64,000 nt of DNA from an uncultured Anaeroplasmataceae bacterium (GTDB lineage: Bacteria > Bacillota_I > Bacilli_A > Acholeplasmatales > Anaeroplasmataceae). Below are positions 7,952-15,799 of this stretch, piece by piece; positions within the stretch are counted from its first letter, which is position 1, and each line of letters opens with the position of its first letter. Both the position numbers and the translations under genes were made by a program. A model generated the notes under the pieces. It was given only the letters and a program-made list of their open reading frames with translations. It ran no database searches and was not told where the DNA came from. The DNA lies in NCBI GenBank assembly GCA_934229535.1, contig CAKQDS010000008.1, positions 10,028 through 74,027 on the forward strand, written 5' to 3'.

Positions 7952-9631
7952 ATGAGTTCAATTAAATTTATAGGTCTAGGTGGATTACAAGAAGATGGAA
8001 AAAATTTATATGTTTTGGAAATCGATAATAGAATTTTTATTTTAGATGCAGGTATAAAATACCCCACATCTGAATTATATGGTGTAGATTATATTGTACC
8101 AAATATTTCTTATTTAGTTGAAAATAAAGAACGTATTGTGGGTTTATTTTTAACACATGCCCATACTGAACACATTGGAGCAGTTGGTAATATCTTAAAA
8201 GAGATTCCTGTTAAAATTTATGCTTCCAAATTTACTATTGCAGTTTTGAAGGATATGCTTAATCATGATAAAATTAATTATGATGAAAAAATGATAATTG
8301 AAATAAGTAGAAAAACTGCTCTTCATTTTGGAAATATTACAGTTAGATTTTTCCAGGTAGCCCATAATGTTTTTGATGCCTATGGAATTGATATTCTAAC
8401 AGAGGATGGTAATATTATTTATACTGGAAATTATAGCTTTGATCAAAATGTTAAGGTTGATTATGCATCTATGTTTAGAATGCTTGCAATATTTGCTAAG
8501 GAAGGTGTTCTTGCATTACTTACTGAGTCACTTGGAGCAATTAATGATCAAAATAGAGGAACGATTCTTGAATTTAAAATGCGCTTAAATCAAATACTTG
8601 CTAGTGCTCAAGGTCGTGTAATTTTTAGTATTTTCTCATCTGACTTATTACGTATGCAGCAAATTATTGATATTGGTATTGCTAATAATAGAAGAATTGC
8701 GGTTATTGGTCGTAAAACTCAAAGACTAGTAAATGTTGCTATGAATTTAGGTTATCTTCATATTCCTAATGAGTATTTAGCAAATTTACGTTATATAGAT
8801 GAAAAGAATAAGAATTTAGATGATGATTTATTAGTTTTAGTTTGCGGTGAAAGACATGAACCATATTATATGCTTCAAAGAATGAGTAGAGGCGTAGATA
8901 GATTGGTTAATATTAATTCTGATGATACTGTTGTTATTTTAACAACACCTTATATTGGAACTGAGAAAATGGCTGCTAGAACTTTGGATATTATTTATCA
9001 TAAAACTAGTAAGGTTAAGGTATTTAAAAAGGAATTAATGCCTGCTAGCAACGCAACTCGTGAAGAGATAAAAGAGATGATTAACATTTTAAAACCAAAA
9101 TACATTATTCCAGTAATTGGGGAATATCGTCATCAATTTGCATGTGAGGTTGTTGCAAATTGTGTTGGACATCCAGATGAAAATTTTTTAATTGCTGATT
9201 GTGGAGATATTTTAGAGTTTGAAAATGGAAAATATGTTGGAATTGGCGGAGATGTAGAGGTTGGGGAAAACCTTGTTGATGGAAAAGCATTTTCAGATGT
9301 AGGCGATGTTGTAATGCATGACCGTGAGCTTTTGGCTGAGGATGGTGTTTTCCTAATAAGTGCTTTAGTTAATCCTAAAAATAAAACGATATCTGAGGAC
9401 ATTCAAATTGTAACTAAAGGATTTATTTACGTTAAGGATAACGAAGAACTTTTAAATGAGGTAAAAGAATTATTTAAAAAGGTTACCTCAAAATATTTTG
9501 TTACAAAATATGTTAATTGGAGCGATTTAAAAACTAATTTGCGAAATGAAATTGGTCATTATTTATATAAGGCTACAAAAAGAAATCCTATTGTAATACC
9601 AGTATTAATAGCTACTGATTTAATTAATTAA
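7952..9631 (+). CDS. RNase J family protein (J2-like) with degenerate metal-binding motifs
   Basis: 559 residues, the RNase J size, starting MSSIKFIGLGGLQEDGKN at ATG 7952. It has the metallo-beta-lactamase/beta-CASP fold order. The HxHxDH motif reads HAHTEH (residues 69-74, Asp to Glu), His138 is kept, the TGD motif reads TGN (Asn160), the HVSGH motif reads PASNA, and HGEYR reads IGEYR. Most catalytic metal ligands of active RNase J1 are therefore lost, as in a partner subunit like RNase J2. Synteny with the rnjB position fits. The perfect GGAGG at 7911 lies 36 bases upstream of this ATG, with a short reading frame between. Confidence 0.85.
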   Translation: MSSIKFIGLGGLQEDGKNLYVLEIDNRIFILDAGIKYPTSELYGVDYIVPNISYLVENKERIVGLFLTHAHTEHIGAVGNILKEIPVKIYASKFTIAVLKDMLNHDKINYDEKMIIEISRKTALHFGNITVRFFQVAHNVFDAYGIDILTEDGNIIYTGNYSFDQNVKVDYASMFRMLAIFAKEGVLALLTESLGAINDQNRGTILEFKMRLNQILASAQGRVIFSIFSSDLLRMQQIIDIGIANNRRIAVIGRKTQRLVNVAMNLGYLHIPNEYLANLRYIDEKNKNLDDDLLVLVCGERHEPYYMLQRMSRGVDRLVNINSDDTVVILTTPYIGTEKMAARTLDIIYHKTSKVKVFKKELMPASNATREEIKEMINILKPKYIIPVIGEYRHQFACEVVANCVGHPDENFLIADCGDILEFENGKYVGIGGDVEVGENLVDGKAFSDVGDVVMHDRELLAEDGVFLISALVNPKNKTISEDIQIVTKGFIYVKDNEELLNEVKELFKKVTSKYFVTKYVNWSDLKTNLRNEIGHYLYKATKRNPIVIPVLIATDLIN

Positions 9632-9636
9632 TACAA

Positions 9637-9672
9637 AAATAGTACTATTTTTTCGATAGTACTATTTTTTTG
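9637..9672 (+). terminator. Rho-independent terminator of the RNase J-like gene
   Basis: AAATAGTACTAT and ATAGTACTATTT form a 12-bp stem with a 7-base loop, followed by a T run. Confidence 0.88.
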
Positions 9673-9724
9673 CATTTTTTTTATAATGTTAATTGTATTA
9701 TTAAAAATATTAGGTGGTGAATTT

Positions 9725-11389
9725 ATGCCAAAAAACAAGAATAAGGTTGAGATTGAAACCAAAAAGGATTTTTATTATGTTATGCTGGGAATTTTTCTTG
9801 CTGTTAGTGGACTAATTATTTTAGGAAGGCTTGGAAATTTTGGGAATTTGCTTAATGTTTTTTTTAGGATTTTATTTGGGGATTATTATTTTGCAATATT
9901 TGTTTTTATAATTATTTTAGGAATTAAGTCTATTATAACAAAAAGATTTGTAAATTTTAGTTCTATTCGAATATTAGGAATTATAGTAATTTACATAAGC
10001 TTATCAATTTTTAGCTCATTTAGTATTTATAATGGTCTAGATTCATCGACTAAGTCTTTTTACAAAGATAGCTTGCTTTTGTATAAAAGATATTTAAATA
10101 ATTATCAAACTAGCTTCAGCTGTGGTGGTGGATTAATAGGCGGATTATTTTTTCAAATTCTAATTTTGTTCTTAGGAAAAATTGGTGTATATCTAATTGC
10201 TAGTGTTTTTTTAGGTGTAGGTGTATTTTTTGTCACAAATCTTTCACTAATTAGTTTGTTTAAAAGCGAAAAAGGCATTTTTAGATTTATTAAGCGAGTT
10301 TTCTATAAAATAAGTGGCTATTTAAAAAATATTGATATTCCTTTACATAAGGAAGAAAAAATTAGAATTTTACCAGATATTTTAAGTGAAGCACCAAAAA
10401 CGTCTAATTTAACTATCCAAAGAGATATAAATTTAGATTTAGAAAAGCAATTTCTTGATTATTGTAAGCAAAAACGGATTATTGTTAATTTGATTAAAAA
10501 CGAAACAAGCTATTATTCTTCAAGATTTGTATTACAAAAAATTGATATTGGAATAGAAGAAATTAAATATTTTTTTATGAATAAAGCATTTGTTTATAGC
10601 GATGAAGCTTATACCTATATTACCTATCAAAACAAATTTAAAGCAATTTTATCTTTGAAGGAGCTTTTAAGCTTTGGATTAAAATATAGATTTCCAATTG
10701 GTATAGAAATAAATAATGAAGTGATTGCTTGGAATCCATTAAAAGATAACCTATTCATAATTGGTGATTATAAAAATGAGACTGATGAATTTTTAAAAAG
10801 CATTATTTCTTTGCTTCATATTGATCAAAAGGGTAGAACAATTATTTATTTTTTTACAGATGAAAAGGTATTTAATGAGCTAAATGGGTTAAAAACAACT
10901 AATTATTTTAATGATTCAAATATAATAAATGAAACCCTTGATGAAATTATTTCTGAATATGAGAAAAGAGAAGAATTATTTAGATATTTAAATGTTGATA
11001 ATTATTTAGATGTTTTTAATAATAAAAATGTTGCTGATTTTAATGAATTATTTATAATTTGTAGAATGAATTTTTCAAAGGTTAAAAGAAGCATTGTTGA
11101 TAAAATCAATTTTTTAATTAAAAATGGTCAAAGATATGGAATTCATCTTATTTGTACTATAAATTATTTAGCAGATATTTCATTAATAGAACGACAAAAT
11201 CAAATGTCTTTAATTTTCAAAACAACGGAAATTTTAATGTCATTGAAAACTATTGCAAATGATTTTGCTTGTTATATTGGAAAGAATGGTGAGTGTTTAG
11301 CTTTAAATAATAAAAAAATCAGTCAAATAAGCTTTGGCTATGTGACTGATTATGATTATGAAAATATTTTGAAAAAATTTATTTGTTAA
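9725..11389 (+). CDS. SpoIIIE/FtsK-like membrane protein with lost ATPase motifs
   Basis: 554 residues from ATG 9725, which has a TTAGGTGG site. The N-terminal 190 residues hold about four membrane helices, ending in the CGGGLIGGLFF turn typical of FtsK/SpoIIIE. Residues about 315-545 follow the motor domain: FPIGIEINNEVIAWNPLKDNLFIIG aligns with the strand before Walker A, but the expected GATGSGKS reads GDYKNETDE. The Walker B region ELFIICRMNF lacks the DE pair. GQRYGIHLICTIN matches the ARAAGIHLI..TQ block. The C-terminal DNA-reading gamma domain is missing. It is therefore a likely pseudo-motor. It overlaps rarA by 4 bases. Confidence 0.75.
   Translation: MPKNKNKVEIETKKDFYYVMLGIFLAVSGLIILGRLGNFGNLLNVFFRILFGDYYFAIFVFIIILGIKSIITKRFVNFSSIRILGIIVIYISLSIFSSFSIYNGLDSSTKSFYKDSLLLYKRYLNNYQTSFSCGGGLIGGLFFQILILFLGKIGVYLIASVFLGVGVFFVTNLSLISLFKSEKGIFRFIKRVFYKISGYLKNIDIPLHKEEKIRILPDILSEAPKTSNLTIQRDINLDLEKQFLDYCKQKRIIVNLIKNETSYYSSRFVLQKIDIGIEEIKYFFMNKAFVYSDEAYTYITYQNKFKAILSLKELLSFGLKYRFPIGIEINNEVIAWNPLKDNLFIIGDYKNETDEFLKSIISLLHIDQKGRTIIYFFTDEKVFNELNGLKTTNYFNDSNIINETLDEIISEYEKREELFRYLNVDNYLDVFNNKNVADFNELFIICRMNFSKVKRSIVDKINFLIKNGQRYGIHLICTINYLADISLIERQNQMSLIFKTTEILMSLKTIANDFACYIGKNGECLALNNKKISQISFGYVTDYDYENILKKFIC
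11311..11351 (-). terminator. Terminator of rarA embedded in the SpoIIIE-like CDS
   Basis: On the minus strand AATCAGTC and GACTGATT form an 8-bp stem with a loop of about 19 bases, followed by TTTTTTA. It lies inside the last 80 bases of the opposing gene. Confidence 0.6.
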
Positions 11390-12591
11390 GATTTATTTAA
11401 TTCTTCATATCGTTCCTTTAGGGCTCGTTCATATTTACCTGTTGTTTTAGGATGAAAATATTTTTTTCCTAATAGCTCATCAGGCATGTATTGCTGTTTA
11501 ACATAGCCATTTGGATAATCGTGAGGATATAAATATTTGTATTTACCACTTTTAAGCTCACGATTTAAAATGTGAGGAGGTATGCTCATAGATTCAAGAC
11601 TTTCTAAATCATTACAAGCTTCATTAATTGCTTCATAAGCAGAATTGCTTTTTGGTGATAGAGCAAGCTCACAAACAGCATAGGCAAAGGGGATTCTTGC
11701 TTCTGGTAAGCCAACGTCAAGCGCAGCATCACAGGCAGCCATAACACGTGGACCTACGTAAGGATTAGCTAAACCGATATCCTCGTAAGCACTAATTTTT
11801 AATCTTCTAGCAATAATTGCTAAATCACCAATTTTTAATAACCTAGCTAAATAATGCATAGCAGCATCAACATCGCTACCTCTAATTGATTTAATCATTG
11901 CGGATAGAAGATCATAATAATTTAAACCATTTTGATCAGCAGCAAAGCTTTTAGCTCCAATAACCTCTTTAGCATTCTCTAGATTTATCTCATCAAGCAT
12001 GGAAACAACCTCAAGCATATTTAAGGCAGTTCGTACCTCCATTGAAGAAGATACTGCTATGTAGTCTAGAACGTCATCTGGAATATTTTTGAGGCTTGCT
12101 TTAATGATAGCTTTCTTTAAAAGATCAATTAAATCATTTTTCTTGATTTCGTTTAAACGATAGATGTGACATCTAGAGCGGATGGCAGGATTAATAGCAC
12201 TATAGGGATTTTCAGTTGTAAGACCAACAATTGTTATTTTTCCACTTTCTAAATAAGGTAAAAGATAATCCTGAGTGTCTTTTTTCATTCGATGAATTTC
12301 ATCAATGATAACTAAGCAATTATCATAATAGTTGGCACTATCAATTATTTCTTTTAATTTGGATTTTTGATCAACTGATGCATTGAAGAAATAATGATTA
12401 AGAGGAAAATAACTACAAATTACATTAGCAATTGATGTTTTTCCAACTCCAGGTGGACCATATAGTATCATAGAGCATAGCTGTTCTTTTTTTAACATAT
12501 TAGTTATTATTCCATTTTTGCCAACAAGATGCTCCTGTCCAACAATATCTTCAAATTTTTCTGGCCTTAAACGATAAGCTAGTGGTTGCAT
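11386..12591 (-). CDS. rarA: Replication-associated recombination ATPase RarA/MgsA
   Basis: 401 residues. AAA+ motor with RPEKFEDIVGQEHLVG at the start, Walker A GPPGVGKTS, Walker B VIIDEIHRM, and sensor segment TTENPYSAINPAIRSRC. The C-terminal part with ISAYEDIGLANP and YKYPHDYPNGY-like sequence (here YKYLYPHDYPNGYV) is specific to RarA, which acts at stalled replication forks. Length is normal. Its terminator lies inside the neighbouring convergent gene. Confidence 0.94.
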   Translation of the reverse strand: MQPLAYRLRPEKFEDIVGQEHLVGKNGIITNMLKKEQLCSMILYGPPGVGKTSIANVICSYFPLNHYFFNASVDQKSKLKEIIDSANYYDNCLVIIDEIHRMKKDTQDYLLPYLESGKITIVGLTTENPYSAINPAIRSRCHIYRLNEIKKNDLIDLLKKAIIKASLKNIPDDVLDYIAVSSSMEVRTALNMLEVVSMLDEINLENAKEVIGAKSFAADQNGLNYYDLLSAMIKSIRGSDVDAAMHYLARLLKIGDLAIIARRLKISAYEDIGLANPYVGPRVMAACDAALDVGLPEARIPFAYAVCELALSPKSNSAYEAINEACNDLESLESMSIPPHILNRELKSGKYKYLYPHDYPNGYVKQQYMPDELLGKKYFHPKTTGKYERALKERYEELNKS

Positions 12592-12643
12592 AAATAATCA
12601 CTTCCTCATAATATTTTACCATAAAATGAGAATTAAACAAAGA

Positions 12644-12967
12644 TTATTTTGTTAGAAGTTTTCCTATTATACTACCTAAAGTGGCAGATAATGTAAAGGC
12701 GATTATTTTAACAATATTAATATTGCCATTTGATTGCAGTAGAATAAGTGAGACCATTACAAGAATACAGTTAATTGTTGAAAATAGTATTTTCTTTTTC
12801 GTGAAAATAAGGGATGATAAAAATCCCATAAAGAGAAAATATCCTAATCCTATAAAATAATTAACTAAATTTGTTAGATTAATTTTATTGCTTAAAATAA
12901 ATAATAGACACATTAATAATATAATACTAACAAGATCAAATATAAAAGTTATAATTAATTTTTTCAT
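12644..12967 (-). CDS. Small four-helix membrane protein (TIGR04086/YrzE-like)
   Basis: 107 residues starting MKKLIITFIFD at 12967; the in-frame ATG three codons earlier overlaps the AAGGATG ribosome site and is unlikely. Four hydrophobic helices make up nearly the whole protein, with a Lys-rich loop (TKKKI) between helices 2 and 3 and a small-residue last helix (ATLGSIIG). Size and topology fit the TIGR04086/YrzE group of unknown function. Confidence 0.5.
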   Translation of the reverse strand: MKKLIITFIFDLVSIILLMCLLFILSNKINLTNLVNYFIGLGYFLFMGFLSSLIFTKKKILFSTINCILVMVSLILLQSNGNINIVKIIAFTLSATLGSIIGKLLTK

Positions 12968-13047
12968 AAATACCATCCTTTAACTAATAAATCATATGCA
13001 TATAATTAAGATAATAGAAGATAATATTTGTAGATGAGGGGTATGTT

Positions 13048-13725
13048 ATGGAATATTTTTATCTGATACTTAGAGTATTATTTGTATTTTTATTGACAAT
13101 GCTAATTATTAGAATCTTAGGTAAACGAGAAATTGGTGAATTGTCAATTTTTGATTTGGTTGTTTTATTAATGATTGCAGATTTAGGTAGCATTGGAATT
13201 GATGAAGCAGGAAAATTTATATTAAGTATTTTGTGTTTATTAATTTTGTTAATTTTACAGAAGCTATTTTCATATTTGACAATTAAATTTTCAAAGCTTC
13301 GCAATGTTTTAGAAGGAAAGCCTAGAATTATTATTTATAATGGATTAATTGATCTTATTGCAATGAGAAAAGAAAAATATACTATTGATGATTTATTAAC
13401 GCAAATACGGGATAAAAAAATAATGGATGTTTCTGAGGTTAGATTAGCTGTTCTTGAAACTAATGGAACACTTTCAGTTTTTAGAAAAGAAAAGTATTCG
13501 AAGGCTAGATTGCCTATAATTTTAAGTGGAAATTATTGTGATGAGAACTTAAGTGTTTTAAATTTAAATGCAAATGAAATTTCTAATTTTTTCAAAGCAA
13601 ATAATATTGATATTAAAAAGATTATTTATGCTTCATATGATACAACTCAGGTTTTCTTTTATTTGAAAGATAATAATAAAAAACAATTACCATTAATGAC
13701 ACTAAATTGGCATAAACAAGACTAA
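13048..13725 (+). CDS. DUF421/YetF-like membrane protein
   Basis: 225 residues. Three N-terminal helices including LLTMLIIRILGKREIGELSIFDLVVLL, where RxxGKRExGxLS.FDLV is the DUF421 signature, are followed by two small cytoplasmic modules with GKPRIIIYNGLID and a C-terminal IIYASYDTTQVFFYLKD. The family has structures but no firm role; some members are spore-related in Bacillus. The last 104 bases overlap the 3' end of the convergent flippase gene, yet both ends encode family-typical sequence. Confidence 0.85.
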   Translation: MEYFYLILRVLFVFLLTMLIIRILGKREIGELSIFDLVVLLMIADLGSIGIDEAGKFILSILCLLILLILQKLFSYLTIKFSKLRNVLEGKPRIIIYNGLIDLIAMRKEKYTIDDLLTQIRDKKIMDVSEVRLAVLETNGTLSVFRKEKYSKARLPIILSGNYCDENLSVLNLNANEISNFFKANNIDIKKIIYASYDTTQVFFYLKDNNKKQLPLMTLNWHKQD

Positions 13726-15085
13726 ATGATGAAGCTTTGATTTTAGACCCTATAAAAATATTTAAAAATAGTGAAAGAAATAAAACGAATGTACCAAATA
13801 AAGGAAAAGAGTAATTTAGTCGGACCTTTATATAGATAAAATTTATAATGACCTTTAATGATGACGTGATAGCTATGGATAATGGATATGCTAAAAAATT
13901 AATTTCTTTTATAAAAGTAAAAGAAATCAAAATACATATTGATAATATATTTAGAATAATACTTTCAATCAATAAAAAAAATTCTTTTTTTTGAGCTTGA
14001 AGTATTCCAACTAGAAGTGGTGAAAAATAAATTAAGATAAAGAAATAAGTTAAAAGTATGGTTAGATTTTTACAGGAAATATCTTTATACAAGAATAATA
14101 ATATTTTTTCGTTATGAAAGCGACATAAATTAAAATTAAATAATGAACAAACAAATATAACAATAATTGCTAAATCAATTTTTTTTTGAATGACATTAAG
14201 ATTATTTATGCTTTTAGCAGCCTCAGGAAAAATAATTTTACTAATTGTTAAGGGAATGAAAAGAATCATGGTTAAGGCTGGTATTGCGTATTGATTTGTA
14301 AGTGCATATATTTTGGTTGAAATATCTTTAGAAATATTGTTAATATTGCAAAAATAAAAAAAGATTATGGGTTCAAAAAAGGTAATTATACTAATTATAA
14401 GGTGATCAATAGTTATTGGCGCTGCTTGTTTAAAAAGAAGCTTTTTGTTTGAATCTAACGTTCTTGACCAATAAATTTTATTGTTTCTTGTTAGCTTATA
14501 TATTAAAAAGGAAAATGAGAATATTTCTGATAAGCTCATAGCTAAGAAGGCCATTATAACCTTCATATAAATATCTTTGTTTTTAACTAGAAATATAAAG
14601 ATGATAGATAGCATAATTTTTGCAATTTGTTCTAATAAATTTGAAAGCGCTGGCGTTATAAAATTTTTTTTAGCTTCCAAGTATCCCTTCATTATTCCCG
14701 AAAAGTTTGAAAAATAAATTAAAGGAATGATAGTAAGAAGCGGATAATAAATTATATAGCTTCCATAAATAGCTTTAGCAAATGGAAATAATAAAAGAAT
14801 TATAATTGAAACTATTGACGAAGTTATAATATTAATTTTAAGAGCGGATTTTAAAATGTTGCGAACTGAATTTGAATTTTGAGAAATGTTTTGATTACAA
14901 ACTATTTGAATATTAAATGATGATAAAGCAATAGATAGTGATAATGTTGGCATTAATAGTGAATAAATAACCATTCCATCAATTTTTAGAAACCTTGTTA
15001 ATAGCATTTTATATAATAATCCTAAAATTTTTATAAGTAGAGTGATTGAAAATAATAATTGAATTTTTTTAATTGTTTTATCCAT
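13622..15085 (-). CDS. SpoVB/MATE-type polysaccharide or lipid flippase
   Basis: 487 residues with about 12-14 membrane helices. The N-terminal block KILGLLYKMLLTRFLKIDGMVIYSLLMPT matches the SpoVB/MviN/Wzx group (GLLYK..LTR.LG..G...YSL..P), and the GIMKGYLEAKKNF loop is also typical. Such proteins flip lipid-linked envelope precursors; SpoVB acts in spore cortex formation in Bacillus. The last helix and tail are encoded antisense to the end of the DUF421 gene. The exact substrate cannot be told from sequence. Confidence 0.8.
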   Translation of the reverse strand: MDKTIKKIQLLFSITLLIKILGLLYKMLLTRFLKIDGMVIYSLLMPTLSLSIALSSFNIQIVCNQNISQNSNSVRNILKSALKINIITSSIVSIIILLLFPFAKAIYGSYIIYYPLLTIIPLIYFSNFSGIMKGYLEAKKNFITPALSNLLEQIAKIMLSIIFIFLVKNKDIYMKVIMAFLAMSLSEIFSFSFLIYKLTRNNKIYWSRTLDSNKKLLFKQAAPITIDHLIISIITFFEPIIFFYFCNINNISKDISTKIYALTNQYAIPALTMILFIPLTISKIIFPEAAKSINNLNVIQKKIDLAIIVIFVCSLFNFNLCRFHNEKILLFLYKDISCKNLTILLTYFFILIYFSPLLVGILQAQKKEFFLLIESIILNILSICILISFTFIKEINFLAYPLSIAITSSLKVIINFIYIKVRLNYSFPLFGTFVLFLSLFLNIFIGSKIKASSFSLVYANLVSLMVIVFYYYLSNKRKPELYHMKHK

Positions 15086-15207
15086 ATATTTTGTTAATTA
15101 TTCAACCTAATTAACATTTATCCTTTCTATTTTTTATACTTTTAATAATTCTAAGATAAATATATGTATAATACTGGAAAATAATGTATTTAATTTATGT
15201 GAATTTA

Positions 15208-15216
15208 TGGTATAAT
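15208..15216 (+). promoter_or_regulatory. Extended -10 promoter of apt-relA-dtd
   Basis: TGGTATAAT at 15208-15216 is a TGN-TATAAT extended -10 element; no clear -35 is seen 17 bases upstream. Confidence 0.6.
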
Positions 15217-15248
15217 AATAATATATTCAATTTTGGAGGATTTATATA

Positions 15249-15770
15249 ATGGATTTAAAAAAATATGTTGCAAATGTACCTGATTACCCTAAAAAAGGTA
15301 TTTTATTTAGAGATATAACACCATTAATGGCTGATGGTGAGGCATATAAATATGCTTGCGATAAGCTTATTGGTTTTGCTAAAGAAGTTAAGGCAGATAT
15401 GATTGCTGGTCCAGAAGCTCGTGGATTTATTTTTGGCTGTCCAGTTTCATATGCTTTGAATATTGGCTTTGCACCTATAAGAAAGCCAGGAAAATTACCA
15501 AGAAATGTTATTAGTGAATCATATGACTTGGAATATGGAAGTAATACCTTATGTATGCATGCAGATGCAATTAAGAAAGGCCAAAAGGTTTTAATCATCG
15601 ATGATTTACTTGCAACTGGTGGAACAGTTTTAGCTGGTATTCATTTGGTTGAAAAGCTTGGCGCTACTGTTGTTGGTGTTGCATGTTTAATTGAACTAGT
15701 TGACTTAAAGGGTCGAGAGAAATTAAAAGGATATAATGTTTATTCATTAATGGAATATAAAGGTGAATAG
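15249..15770 (+). CDS. apt: Adenine phosphoribosyltransferase
   Basis: 173 residues, normal for Apt. FRDITPLMADGEAYKYA at the start, AGPEARGFIFG, and the PRPP loop VLIIDDLLATGGT are all present. It salvages adenine to AMP. TTGGAGG precedes the ATG. First gene of the conserved apt-relA-dtd group. Confidence 0.96.
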   Translation: MDLKKYVANVPDYPKKGILFRDITPLMADGEAYKYACDKLIGFAKEVKADMIAGPEARGFIFGCPVSYALNIGFAPIRKPGKLPRNVISESYDLEYGSNTLCMHADAIKKGQKVLIIDDLLATGGTVLAGIHLVEKLGATVVGVACLIELVDLKGREKLKGYNVYSLMEYKGE

Positions 15771-15799
15771 TTCAAAATAAATTGTAAGGAAGTGGGGCT

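Noticed and set aside
9105..9402. Open frames of 61 and 89 codons on the minus strand inside the RNase J-like gene
   Set aside because: They are antisense to a well-conserved gene, have no ribosome site and show repetitive Ser/Pro or Gln/His content typical of shadow frames.
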